Shown here piece by piece: positions 34,400-43,672 of a DNA stretch of 64,000 bases (its first letter is position 1; each line of letters opens with the position of its first letter). Made by a program: the position numbers and the translations under genes. Origin of the DNA: Bacteroidales bacterium UBA3143 (GTDB taxonomy: Bacteria > Bacteroidota > Bacteroidia > Bacteroidales > Dysgonomonadaceae); NCBI GenBank assembly GCA_002364735.1, contig DEZB01000001.1, positions 62,001 through 126,000 on the forward strand. Direction: 5' to 3'. The notes under the pieces were generated by a model. It saw nothing but the letters and a program-made list of their open reading frames with translations, was not told the origin of the DNA and did not search any database.

Positions 34400-35518
34400 A
34401 TGAATGACAAGTTGAATGTGCAAGACTTAATCAATAGTCTTTCTTTCCAAAACAATGTATCTAAAGAAGAAACAGAGAAGTTTATTATCGAACTTTTTAG
34501 CACAATAGAATTAGGTCTTGGATCTGATGAATTAGTAAAAATAAAAGATTTTGGAACTTTTAAGCTAACGCAAATTCAAGAACGTGAAAGTGTAGATGTA
34601 AATACACAAGAAAAAATTGTAATCCCATCTCATCGAAGAGTAAATTTTATACCGGCTCATATCGTCAAATATTTGGTAAACAAACCTTTTGCTCATTTTG
34701 AAACCACACCTCTTAATGAGGGTATTGTATTGGGTAATATTGAAATAGAGAACACTCTGCAAGATATCGAAAACGAAGATGATTATATAGCAGAAGATAA
34801 TGAGCATCCTCTCGATAAAGGAGAAGAAAACAAATCGATTCCTAACTCTAAAGTAAGTGATACAAACAACTTGGAGATAAATAACACAACTTATCCGATT
34901 GAAGAGATCAAAGAAGATATAATTGCAAGCTTCTCAGTAGATGATTCTCCTAATAATAATAAGGAAGACATAAATGAAAAGGAAGACTTAATAGTGGAAG
35001 ATGATGCTTCTGTTGAGAAAACAAAATCAGCAAAGGAAGCATCAAAAGTTGGAGCAAAACCAAAACGTTCTTATTTACCATGGTATATTACAACAGCTAT
35101 GGTGGTGATTGTAGTAGTTGTTATAGCTCTTAATTTTTATCAACCTAATGGAAGCTCGACAAAGCAGAGCGTTGAAGAAAGCGAAATTCCAAAACCTATT
35201 AAAGAGTCCACACTTCCGGTTGATGAGACGCAAACTATTGAAACTATTGCTGCTCCAATGAATGAGCCTCTTGAAACTGTCAAAATGGCTGCTGGTAAAA
35301 CATTGCGCCTTATTGCATTAGATAAATATGGCAGTCGCGAATTTTGGGTGTATATTTATTTAAAGAACAAAGATAAAATAAAAAATCCAGATGTAATTCC
35401 TGTGGGCTTAGAGCTGACTTTACCAAGAAAGGATGAATTTGATATTAATAAAAATAATCCTGAATCGGTAGCCATAGCAAAAAAACTTGGAGATGAAGAA
35501 ATGAAAAAATATTGGTGA
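34400..35518 (+). CDS. HU-domain protein with transmembrane helix and LysM-like domain
   Basis: A 372-aa protein. Residues 1-92 are an HU/IHF-like domain (IKDFGTFKL, VNTQEKIVIPSHRRVNF). Residues ~95-220 are an acidic, low-complexity linker. A single transmembrane helix lies at about 226-247 (WYITTAMVVIVVVVIALNFY). Residues ~295-343 look like a LysM peptidoglycan-binding domain (AAGKTLRLIALDKYGSREFWVYIY and IPVGLELTLPRK). If the HU part is cytoplasmic, the protein could link DNA to the cell wall. Operonic with the small HU gene. Similar fusions occur in other Bacteroidales. Confidence 0.82.
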   Translation: MNDKLNVQDLINSLSFQNNVSKEETEKFIIELFSTIELGLGSDELVKIKDFGTFKLTQIQERESVDVNTQEKIVIPSHRRVNFIPAHIVKYLVNKPFAHFETTPLNEGIVLGNIEIENTLQDIENEDDYIAEDNEHPLDKGEENKSIPNSKVSDTNNLEINNTTYPIEEIKEDIIASFSVDDSPNNNKEDINEKEDLIVEDDASVEKTKSAKEASKVGAKPKRSYLPWYITTAMVVIVVVVIALNFYQPNGSSTKQSVEESEIPKPIKESTLPVDETQTIETIAAPMNEPLETVKMAAGKTLRLIALDKYGSREFWVYIYLKNKDKIKNPDVIPVGLELTLPRKDEFDINKNNPESVAIAKKLGDEEMKKYW

Positions 35519-35650
35519 TAATATCCTTATTTCATTTAAGGTAATCAGATAAGCTATGCTTATAGAAAGAGTTTTATGTTAGATTGAGACTAACTAATAT
35601 TATTTCAACTGGTTAAGAATAGATCCAATGGCTACTATTACTAAAAACAA

Positions 35651-35697
35651 AAGGCTGTTAATTCAAATATATTTATTTGTTGACAGCCTTCATTTTT
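35651..35697. terminator. Bidirectional terminator between HU and DUF4270 genes
   Basis: AAGGCTGTTAA (35651-35661) pairs with TTGACAGCCTT (35680-35690) through one G-T pair, with AT pairs inside. T-rich on the right and A-rich on the left, so it serves the convergent genes. Confidence 0.75.
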
Positions 35698-35720
35698 TCT
35701 TATGATTACTTTACCTATCC

Positions 35721-37091
35721 TTATAACTTGCTGAATATTAAATCCATTTTCATTTTATCAGAGGATTTAAAAATAGTGGTTGCTGTTGGGGTCATCTGAT
35801 TGTATACAGCTGTTATAGAAGCTTGATTTTGCACGTTTGTGATCGCTAATTCGACAGGTACAAGCAAGAACACAAGATCTTTAACCTGTCCTTCATTCTT
35901 TTCTTTATAATGATTAATCATTGCTGATAAATTCCCAAAGTTATAGGTGTATGTAGTAGGGTCTAATTGTGCATAAAAGCTGGTAACATTATCTGGAATT
36001 TTTCTTTTTTCGAAAAACTCTTTCATATCATCCTTATTTACTAATAAAAGATAGGTAGATGGATCTAATTTATATTTTTTATTTGAATCCCTTTCAGGAA
36101 GTGCCGTTACAGAGAATTTGGCAAGGTTTAAAGCCTGATTGTTTAGCTTACTTGCTTTCTCAGATAAAGGGAAGGTTATTTCAGTAAATACTCCCGCAGG
36201 ACTTTTTATAAAAGCATAGTCATCGTTAGCTTCTAAAAGTTTATCGTTCTTGTTTTTAATCTGATTTATTTGAATTACTTCCGGAGTAGTGTTCAGAATC
36301 ATATTTCCTGAACGTATTGTATCTTGTTTGGTTGATGATCCTTTCTTGTCTAAATAATGAAAATGTAGGTATAAATATGTATGATCTAACTTCGAAATTG
36401 ATCCAGCACCAAAACTGGTTGTCAAGTAAAGACCTTTAAAATACTCTTTAAAAATATCTGTATCTAAAACTTTCTCTTGTTCTAAAAAATCCTCTGATAA
36501 TTGATGTATTCTTTCACCTATAGATTTTGGTAAATCTACAAATGCTCGATGATAATAATCTGGTTGTAATCTTTCTGATAGAGGAACTTCGACGTTACCC
36601 GCTGTAAAAACAGCTGAGCCAATAGGAGATGATATATCAACATATTCTGTAGGGTCAAATTTTGTGTAGTGACTCCCTGTTGGTAAGTTCTTGTTTACTT
36701 CATAGACAGACAATTCGATAGGAGCAATTGAGTCGCCTTTCCATGAATTATAAAAAACAGCAACTTTAACTGAGTCAATGATAGCACCTTCAGGAAAGTT
36801 CTTCCCTTCAGGATAATAAAATTGACCTACATAGTCAGATTTTATAGTTCCAAAAATTGAATCTTTATAAACACCTAATACAGGATTCTTTGTCTTTGCA
36901 AACATGCCTTCGGGCAATAACGAATCAACAGATACTGTACGTGCTTTAATGAAAAGAGAATCAACACCGACAGTAATTCTATCTGTATCAGGTTGTATGG
37001 AGAACCCTAAGTTTTTTAACGAGTCATCGCATGAATAAATTAATACGATTAGCGTTAAGAGTGTGGCTTTAATTAGTTTTTTATACTTCAT
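35721..37091 (-). CDS. DUF4270 lipoprotein
   Basis: A 456-aa exported lipoprotein: positive start, hydrophobic LLTLIVLIYS and the lipobox Cys at about residue 21 (IYSCDDS). DUF4270 features are GVYKDSIFGTIKSDYVGQFYYP near 72-93 and a C-terminal jelly-roll-like region. The family is Bacteroidota-specific and surface-associated, and usually sits beside a GT5-type gene, as here. Function not established. The GT5 gene lies upstream on the same strand, separated by a strong terminator, so this gene has its own transcript. Confidence 0.85.
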   Translation of the reverse strand: MKYKKLIKATLLTLIVLIYSCDDSLKNLGFSIQPDTDRITVGVDSLFIKARTVSVDSLLPEGMFAKTKNPVLGVYKDSIFGTIKSDYVGQFYYPEGKNFPEGAIIDSVKVAVFYNSWKGDSIAPIELSVYEVNKNLPTGSHYTKFDPTEYVDISSPIGSAVFTAGNVEVPLSERLQPDYYHRAFVDLPKSIGERIHQLSEDFLEQEKVLDTDIFKEYFKGLYLTTSFGAGSISKLDHTYLYLHFHYLDKKGSSTKQDTIRSGNMILNTTPEVIQINQIKNKNDKLLEANDDYAFIKSPAGVFTEITFPLSEKASKLNNQALNLAKFSVTALPERDSNKKYKLDPSTYLLLVNKDDMKEFFEKRKIPDNVTSFYAQLDPTTYTYNFGNLSAMINHYKEKNEGQVKDLVFLLVPVELAITNVQNQASITAVYNQMTPTATTIFKSSDKMKMDLIFSKL

Positions 37092-37266
37092 TGAGATGTC
37101 GAAAAATGTTTAACGCACAAATATCAGAAAAATTACTTGTAAAAGGACATCTTTATACAGCTTTCTTCTATATTTTAAAGTTATTTGTATTAGTAATCTT
37201 TGTAAATAAGTTCAAGTATTGCATTTTATCAAAAAGCATGGCATCCATATAAAAATTTAAACCTAC

Positions 37267-37315
37267 AAAAAAAGACAGCTTTGTGTTCATAAAATCACAA
37301 AGCTGTCTTTTTTTA
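37267..37315 (-). terminator. Terminator (bidirectional stem) between the GT5 and DUF4270 genes
   Basis: Perfect stem AAAGACAGCTTTGTG / CACAAAGCTGTCTTT (about 37271-37285 and 37296-37310) with a 10-nt loop, and A- and T-runs outside. It ends the GT5 transcript on the minus strand. Confidence 0.9.
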
Positions 37316-37344
37316 TTGTTGAAATTTACAGTAGTAATAATGCG

Positions 37345-38163
37345 CTAAGCATCAATTTTCTCATAAAACTTATTTATGTCCTCTACGTAGGCATCAAAGT
37401 CAGGATTCATTGGAAGAAATTCAACACCTTTTTCTTTTATATAATTGGTTATTTCATCAGATATTTGTTCACCTCCTTGTATAACACCATCCGAATAATC
37501 GATTGCTAATTCAGTCAGCTTTTCAAAATCCATAGAACCACGTTGTTTCACTCTTTCTATAACATCTTTGTCAATTGTTTCAAATATCAATTTGTCCGCA
37601 AAATTTTCTTTAAACGGTTTTTCAAATCTATCGTTGTAAGTAGAGTAAATAACTTTAGTGTTTTTAAAGTTAGGATCGTCAGCATAACCTTTTTTTATGA
37701 AAAGAGGAGCGAGTGCTGACATCCATCCATGACAGTGTATGATATCAGGTACCCATCTTAGTTTTTTGATGGTTTCCATAACACCTCTAATGAAAAATAT
37801 GCTACGTTCGTCGTTATCATCATATTCTACACCGTTTTCATCAACAGTTGTTTCTCTATTCTGGAAATAATCTTCGTTATCTATAAAATACACCTGCATC
37901 CGAGCAGACTGTATAGAAGCAACTTTAATAATAAGAGAATGATCCGTATCATCAATAATCAAATTCATTCCAGAAAGACGAATCACCTCATGCAACTGAT
38001 TTCTTCTTTCATTAATGCTTCCATATTTGGGCATAAAAGTGCGAATTTCATGACCTTTTTCTTGGATTAATTGAGGGAGGTTTCGGCATGTTGTTGATTG
38101 TTGAGTTTCGGGTAAGTACGGACATATTTCTTGCGTAATAAACAGAATTTTTTTTGGATTCAT
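37345..38163 (-). CDS. Truncated-type glycogen/starch synthase (GT5 N-terminal domain only)
   Basis: A 272-aa protein matching the short Bacteroidales 'glycogen/starch synthase' type: KILFITQEICPYLPE, FMPKYGSINERRNQLHEVIRLSGM, VYFIDNEDYF, FFIRGVMETIKKL and DIIHCHGWMSALAPLFIKKGY. Full GT5 enzymes have about 480 aa and two Rossmann domains. Only the first is here, and the ADP-glucose-binding KTGGL motif is replaced (QSTTCRNL). The frame is intact, so this is not a fresh truncation. Catalysis by this polypeptide alone is doubtful. It is linked to the DUF4270 gene. Confidence 0.82.
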   Translation of the reverse strand: MNPKKILFITQEICPYLPETQQSTTCRNLPQLIQEKGHEIRTFMPKYGSINERRNQLHEVIRLSGMNLIIDDTDHSLIIKVASIQSARMQVYFIDNEDYFQNRETTVDENGVEYDDNDERSIFFIRGVMETIKKLRWVPDIIHCHGWMSALAPLFIKKGYADDPNFKNTKVIYSTYNDRFEKPFKENFADKLIFETIDKDVIERVKQRGSMDFEKLTELAIDYSDGVIQGGEQISDEITNYIKEKGVEFLPMNPDFDAYVEDINKFYEKIDA

Positions 38164-38391
38164 TTTATATATATAAGTTGTTTACTTGCAAAGATAATAA
38201 AAAAAAATTAGATAACATCAAAATATTAGAAGCACTATTTTCTTTTTTGCTGATATTTAGGATATTATAATATAATTGGTCGTTCGTTTTTAAGTTGTTT
38301 CAAAACTTATGACAAAGAAAAGTGTTTTTAGATTTCGCTATATCTTGAACTTTTAGTTGATTTGCAAAGTATATTACCACACAGTTCAATT

Positions 38392-39711
38392 ATGTATAAG
38401 AATAAACACATTTTAAAAATCAGTTACCCCATATTTTTGAGTCTTTTGGCTCAAAATATTATTCAGGTAATTGACACAGCTTTTCTTGGACGTGTGGGTG
38501 AAGTAGAATTAGGAGCTTCTGCGCTTGCAGGTATTTTCTATATAGGAGTTTTTACCCTTGGATTTGGGTATAGTATGGGTAGCCAAATACTCATTGGCCG
38601 ACGTAATGGCGAGGGTAATTTCCATCAAATAAGTGATATCGTTGTTCAGGGAGTAATCGTTTTAATTCCTGCGGCTTTACTACTAATCCCAATAATGAAT
38701 TTTATATCAAACTCGTGGCTTCCATTACTTTTCGAATCAGATGAAATAAATGTTGCTGTCAATAAGTACTTAGATTGGAGGTTTTATGGACTTGCTTTTG
38801 CATTTGTAAATACAATGTTTCGCGCATTTTATATAGGCATTGCTGGCACTAAAATACTGACATTGAATGCCGTAATCATGGCATTGGCTAACGTATTATT
38901 CGACTACCTTCTTATTTTTGGAAAGTTTGGATTTCCAGAAATGGGTATAGCTGGAGCAGCTATAGCATCAGTTATTTCAGAATTAGTTTCTACTCTTTTC
39001 TTTCTTATCTATACCTTGAAGACTGTAGATTTGGATAAATATGGGTTCAAAAAAATAAAGATCCATTTGGCTGTTGTAAAACAGGTGTTGAGTATATCTG
39101 TATTTATGATGTTGCAATATATGCTTTCCATTGTAGTGTGGATGCTTTTCTTTGTTTTTATCGAAAAACTGGGCGAGCGTCCTCTGGCCATTTCTAATAT
39201 TGTGCGTAGTTTCTACACTATTCTCATTCTACCTGCTCAAGCACTCGGCAGTGCAACTAACACAATGGTTAGTAATACCATTGGGGCAGGAAGATATAAT
39301 GAGGTGTTAAAGCTGCTGGGAAGAGTTGTAAAAATAAGTCTATTGATAACAGGTTTCATTATTGTGATGGTGCTACTTTTTCCTCGTGTGTTAATTCAGA
39401 TATACACCACTGATCCTCTGTTAATATCACAAACCATACCTCCTATGTATGTGTTACTTACGCTACTACCTGTATTTAGTATAGGAGCAATTCTTTTCAA
39501 TGCCGTTTCAGGTACAGGAAACACTAAAACAGCATTAATATTTGAACTATTCACACTAACTTTCTACTTATCATATATGTGGTGGATCATTGTTTATTTG
39601 AGATCATCAGTTGCGCTCTCTTGGACTTCCGAGCATGTTTATTGGTTTTTCTTAATGGCCTTTTCTTTCTTTTATTTGAAATATGGAAATTGGCAAAACA
39701 AAAAACTCTGA
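38392..39711 (+). CDS. MATE-family efflux transporter
   Basis: A 439-aa transporter with about twelve hydrophobic segments, beginning MYKNKHILKISYPIFLSLLAQNIIQVIDTAFLGRVG at the typical MATE N-terminus. The ATG at 38392 is used. An in-frame TTG ten codons upstream would add a non-membrane tail with no support. The two-fold repeat (ISVFMMLQYMLSIVVWMLFF) is visible. It belongs to a different branch from the MATE at 26648-28015, with low direct similarity. Substrate unknown. Confidence 0.9.
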   Translation: MYKNKHILKISYPIFLSLLAQNIIQVIDTAFLGRVGEVELGASALAGIFYIGVFTLGFGYSMGSQILIGRRNGEGNFHQISDIVVQGVIVLIPAALLLIPIMNFISNSWLPLLFESDEINVAVNKYLDWRFYGLAFAFVNTMFRAFYIGIAGTKILTLNAVIMALANVLFDYLLIFGKFGFPEMGIAGAAIASVISELVSTLFFLIYTLKTVDLDKYGFKKIKIHLAVVKQVLSISVFMMLQYMLSIVVWMLFFVFIEKLGERPLAISNIVRSFYTILILPAQALGSATNTMVSNTIGAGRYNEVLKLLGRVVKISLLITGFIIVMVLLFPRVLIQIYTTDPLLISQTIPPMYVLLTLLPVFSIGAILFNAVSGTGNTKTALIFELFTLTFYLSYMWWIIVYLRSSVALSWTSEHVYWFFLMAFSFFYLKYGNWQNKKL

Positions 39712-39720
39712 GTTCTCATT

Positions 39721-39745
39721 ATGTAGCTTGAAGCTACATTTTCAT
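39721..39745 (+). terminator. Possible terminator after the MATE gene
   Basis: ATGTAGCTT (39721-39729) and AAGCTACAT (39731-39739) form a near-perfect palindrome with a short TTTTC tail. The loop is very small, so the function is less sure. Confidence 0.45.
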
Positions 39746-39765
39746 GTTTATTATTAAAATTGATT

Positions 39766-39773
39766 TATCTTTG
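39766..39773 (+). promoter_or_regulatory. Probable -7 element (TATCTTTG)
   Basis: TATCTTTG fits TAnnTTTG, 71 nt before the outer-membrane protein gene that is coupled to ligA. The -33 box was not seen. Confidence 0.45.
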
Positions 39774-39843
39774 TTTTTATCTCAATCAGAGTCTCAAAAC
39801 AGCGGTTTTTATATGAATAGACAAATTATTAATACATTGCTAA

Positions 39844-40929
39844 ATGATTAGGTTAAAGACAATTTTGCTTTTCTTTCTTATGACTTTTGTCGTCACTTCA
39901 TATAGCCAAGAGCTCACTTGGAAGTTAGGTTACAATTATTTCTTTGATAATGCTGAGTATGTACTTTCAACCTACACGCAGGATCAAACACTGCACGGTA
40001 TGAACTTGATGCCCCAAGTTGGTTTAAAACTTGATGAAGGACAAACAATCTATACAGGGGTAAATCTTTTGAAAATAGCTGGTAGTCTCTCTTTTACAAA
40101 TGGTGAAGACTTTATAGCTTATTATCAATATCAATCGCCTACAGTGAAGTTTCGTGCTGGAGCATTTCCTAAAGAGGAGATGTTAGATAATTACTCTACT
40201 TTTTTCTTTAAAGATTCTATTAATTACTTCAGACCCATTATGCAAGGTCTGTTTTTGAAAGTCAACAACAGCAAAAATGACTATTTCAATATCTGGTTAG
40301 ATTGGACCGGTCATAGCTCTAAAGATATAAGAGAAAGCTTTTTTGTAGGAGCATCAGGATTGAAAAAATGGGGCATTTTGTTCGGTGAAATGCAATCGTA
40401 TCTCTTTCATTATGCAAACACAACTCCCACTACAGAGAGTTTTAATGTTAGTGAGCAATTTCAAATGCATCTTCTTACGGGTCTATCATTTTCAAATCAA
40501 ATAGGTTTAGATACGCTTCAATTGGCCGTAGGGGGGTTGGTTGGATTGGAACGAGATAGAGGCGTGAGTAATGATTTTGAAAAACCAATTGGTATTACCA
40601 TGCGTTTTAATATTGAATATAATGGATTGGGAACTGACAATAATGCCTACTTTGGACAGCATCGAATGTCATTTTACGACAAACATGGTTCAGATCTTTA
40701 TTGGGGAACACCTTTTTTGCGTGGTTCTACATACATAGAGTCAAAATGGTATGCAAGATTGATAAGATCTAAAAGAGTAAATGCCAACATTGGATTAAAT
40801 TTACACTTAACTGAAAAACAATTACTTTATCAACAAACTATTACGCTTAGCATTAATATAAACAAACAAGATGTCTCCAAACAAAATACTAATAACATAT
40901 TTCCACTGATGAAATTCTTTTCAAAATGA
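39844..40929 (+). CDS. Secreted beta-rich (outer-membrane-type) protein, function unknown
   Basis: A 361-aa protein with a signal peptide of about 21 residues (ending SYSQ). The mature sequence consists of alternating strands with aromatic girdle residues (LMPQVGLKLDEGQTIYTGVNL, VKFRAGAFPKEEM, FLKVNNSKNDYFNIWLDW, ANIGLNLHLTEKQLLY), consistent with an outer-membrane barrel. No named family recognised. Its stop overlaps the ligA start by 4 nt (ATGA), so it is translationally coupled to the DNA ligase, a functionally unexpected pairing. Confidence 0.72.
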   Translation: MIRLKTILLFFLMTFVVTSYSQELTWKLGYNYFFDNAEYVLSTYTQDQTLHGMNLMPQVGLKLDEGQTIYTGVNLLKIAGSLSFTNGEDFIAYYQYQSPTVKFRAGAFPKEEMLDNYSTFFFKDSINYFRPIMQGLFLKVNNSKNDYFNIWLDWTGHSSKDIRESFFVGASGLKKWGILFGEMQSYLFHYANTTPTTESFNVSEQFQMHLLTGLSFSNQIGLDTLQLAVGGLVGLERDRGVSNDFEKPIGITMRFNIEYNGLGTDNNAYFGQHRMSFYDKHGSDLYWGTPFLRGSTYIESKWYARLIRSKRVNANIGLNLHLTEKQLLYQQTITLSININKQDVSKQNTNNIFPLMKFFSK

Positions 40930-42926
40930 AAAATCCTAAACAACAAATAGATCAACTCCGAAATCAGCTTCATCAACACAACTATAATTATTATGTTTTA
41001 TCACAACCAGAAATATCTGATTTTGAGTTTGATGCTTTGATGCGTCAACTAAATGAATTGGAGAAGGCACATCCTGAATTTGACGATGCCAACTCGCCCA
41101 CCAAACGCGTGGGAAGTGACATCAATATTGGTTTTGAACAAGTCACACATCGATACCCAATGCTTTCTTTGCAAAACACCTATTCGCAGGGTGAGGTGAC
41201 TGAATTTTATAATCGTGTGAAACGCACATTGAATGAAGAGTTTGAGATAGTTTGCGAACTAAAATTTGATGGAACTTCCATATCGCTTGTTTACGAAAAT
41301 GGACGTTTGAAACAAGCTATCACGCGTGGTGATGGCAAACGGGGAGATGATGTTACTGATAATGTGCGAACAATAAGCAGCATCCCTTTGATACTGAGAG
41401 GAGAAAACATCCCAAAATATATGGAGGCACGTGGAGAAATACTTCTACCCTGGCGTGTATTTGACTACTTAAACAAAGAAAGAAAGGAGAAAGGAAAGGT
41501 CCCATTTGCTAATCCGCGAAATGCTGCATCAGGTACTCTCAAGTTATTAGACTCAAAAGTTGTTGCTAATCGTAAATTAGATTCTTTCATATATTTCTTA
41601 ATGGGAGACGACCTTCCATCCGATAGTCATTACCAAAATTTAGAAATTGCACGGCAATGGGGACTTAAAATATCAACAGCAAGCAAGAAGTGCAAATCAC
41701 TTCAAGAAATATTTGAATTTTTGGCACACTGGGATGTTGAAAGAAAAGATCTTCCTGTTACCACTGATGGTGTTGTCTTGAAAATAGATTCATTACAGCA
41801 ACAGAGAAATTTGGGTTTCACATCTAAATTTCCACGTTGGGCCATTGCTTACAAATTTAATGCTGAACAAGCTGTTACAAAATTAGAATCTGTAACGTAT
41901 CAAGTGGGTCGAACTGGAGCAGTTACGCCCGTTGCTAATTTAGAACCTGTTCTACTTTCTGGCACAACTGTAAAACGCGCTTCGCTATATAATGAAGATG
42001 CCATTCTTGCGCTCGACTTGCAGATTGGAGATAATGTATATGTTGAAAAGGGGGGTGAAATAATACCTAAGATAACGGCAGTTGACAAAAAATCAAGACT
42101 TCATGAAGGAGAGAAAGTGAACTTTGCAACTGTTTGTCCAGCCTGTGAAACACCCTTAATTAGAGATGAAGGTGAAGTAGCTCATTATTGTCCAAACTCT
42201 ACTGGTTGTCCACCTCAAATAAAAGGACGAATAGAGCATTTTGTTGCACGCAAAGCGATGAATATTATTATTGGACCAGAGACCATTTCTTTGTTATACG
42301 ACAAAGAATTATTACGCAATTCAGCAGATTTATATGAGTTGAAATACGATGATTTGATAAATCTGGAGAGATGGGCAGAAACAAGCACAAACAATCTTCT
42401 TAAAAGCATCAATGAATCAAAATCCACTCCTTACGAAAGGGTTCTTTTTGCTTTAGGTATACGCTTTGTTGGAGAAACTGTTGCCATCAAACTGGCTAAT
42501 GCTTTTCCTTCAATAGAGTTGTTACGCAAAGCCTCAAAAGAAGAGCTAATGAATGTAGATGAAATTGGTGAACGGATAGCAGAAAGCCTCATCGATTACT
42601 TTGAAAATGAAAAACACCTCGAAATTGTGACGCGCTTACAATCACATGACCTACAATTTAGTCTTAACAAAGATACCTTAGCTTCAAAAACAAATAAGCT
42701 TGAGGGAAAAGCTATTGTTATTAGTGGTGTGTTTTCACTTCATTCCCGCGATGAGTACAAAACAATGATCATCCAAAATGGAGGCAAAAATACAGGATCA
42801 ATCTCTAAGAGCACCAATTACATTCTTGCAGGAGAAAACATGGGGCCAGCTAAATTGGATAAAGCTAAAAAACTGGGTATTGAAATCATAGATGAACACA
42901 CTTTTTTAGAGATGATTCAATCATAA
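40926..42926 (+). CDS. ligA: NAD-dependent DNA ligase LigA
   Basis: A 666-aa ligase sealing nicks in replication and repair. N-terminal Ia domain (YYVLSQPEISDFEFD), adenylation motif with Lys113 (ELKFDGTS), nucleotide-binding TTDGVVLKI and an OB-fold. A zinc finger has CPACETP and CPNSTGC. It is followed by helix-hairpin-helix repeats and a C-terminal BRCT domain from about 588 (LEGKAIVISGVFSL). The length and domain order are normal. Confidence 0.96.
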   Translation: MKNPKQQIDQLRNQLHQHNYNYYVLSQPEISDFEFDALMRQLNELEKAHPEFDDANSPTKRVGSDINIGFEQVTHRYPMLSLQNTYSQGEVTEFYNRVKRTLNEEFEIVCELKFDGTSISLVYENGRLKQAITRGDGKRGDDVTDNVRTISSIPLILRGENIPKYMEARGEILLPWRVFDYLNKERKEKGKVPFANPRNAASGTLKLLDSKVVANRKLDSFIYFLMGDDLPSDSHYQNLEIARQWGLKISTASKKCKSLQEIFEFLAHWDVERKDLPVTTDGVVLKIDSLQQQRNLGFTSKFPRWAIAYKFNAEQAVTKLESVTYQVGRTGAVTPVANLEPVLLSGTTVKRASLYNEDAILALDLQIGDNVYVEKGGEIIPKITAVDKKSRLHEGEKVNFATVCPACETPLIRDEGEVAHYCPNSTGCPPQIKGRIEHFVARKAMNIIIGPETISLLYDKELLRNSADLYELKYDDLINLERWAETSTNNLLKSINESKSTPYERVLFALGIRFVGETVAIKLANAFPSIELLRKASKEELMNVDEIGERIAESLIDYFENEKHLEIVTRLQSHDLQFSLNKDTLASKTNKLEGKAIVISGVFSLHSRDEYKTMIIQNGGKNTGSISKSTNYILAGENMGPAKLDKAKKLGIEIIDEHTFLEMIQS

Positions 42927-43044
42927 AGTATCTTCTTTTTTAAACTCTCTTTGTTAACAGAATCATGTAATAGCCATTGTATTAGAACAATTGCAATAAT
43001 TAATTTGTTATATATACTCAAAGTTAAACAAAAAACAAGAGATT

Positions 43045-43566
43045 ATGAAAAAGAAAAAGTTATTAGGGACTGTACTATCAGTTGCATTTGCATCATTAAT
43101 CGTGTTAGCTTCTTGCACAAACAAAACCAAACAAGAAGAAGTAAGAGAAGATATCAATGAAGATTTAATAGAGCTAAGACAAGATACACGTGAAGATATG
43201 CGCGACTTCAAAAACTACACTTACGCTCAAAAAGACGAGTTTGTGAGAGATGCCAATGAAGAATTGGATGACTTGAACCGTGAAATTGAAAATTTGAAAA
43301 CAGAATTGGAAAATGCTGGTGATAACATCTCAGCAGAATCACGTGCCTCATACCAAAGAAGTATAGCAGCTCTTGAAGAAAGCAGAGATGATCTTAAGAG
43401 CCAGCTTGCCAAGGCGAAGGATAGCTCAGAGGATGAATGGGAAGAGGTAAAGTCAGATGTGGCTAATGCTTATGAGAAAACTAAAGACGGTATTAAACAA
43501 GGTTGGGAAGAAGTTAGGAACTTTGTAGGCGATGGTGTGGATAAGGTGAAGGAAAAGATGGATTAA
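43045..43566 (+). CDS. Coiled-coil lipoprotein
   Basis: A 173-aa lipoprotein: signal with lipobox VLASC (Cys about residue 27), then a highly charged, helical body with heptad-like spacing (ANEELDDLNREIENLKTELENAG and RSIAALEESRDDLKSQLAKAK) and a C-terminal helix ending VDKVKEKMD. The glutamate- and lysine-rich, YtxH/apolipoprotein-like composition suggests an envelope spacer or stress protein. Function unknown. Followed directly by a terminator, so a single-gene unit. Confidence 0.78.
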   Translation: MKKKKLLGTVLSVAFASLIVLASCTNKTKQEEVREDINEDLIELRQDTREDMRDFKNYTYAQKDEFVRDANEELDDLNREIENLKTELENAGDNISAESRASYQRSIAALEESRDDLKSQLAKAKDSSEDEWEEVKSDVANAYEKTKDGIKQGWEEVRNFVGDGVDKVKEKMD

Positions 43567-43605
43567 TAAGCACAATCCAATATAGCATAATATTTAATGA
43601 ATGAT

Positions 43606-43635
43606 CCTGTAGCTCTGCTACAGGGTTTTTTCTTT
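43606..43635 (+). terminator. Rho-independent terminator
   Basis: CCTGTAGC (43606-43613) / GCTACAGG (43617-43624) with a 3-nt loop and six T, between the lipoprotein and the convergent nuclease gene. Confidence 0.92.
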
Positions 43636-43672
43636 TAGACTATTTATTTAGTTAAGATTATTTTTCTCCTTT

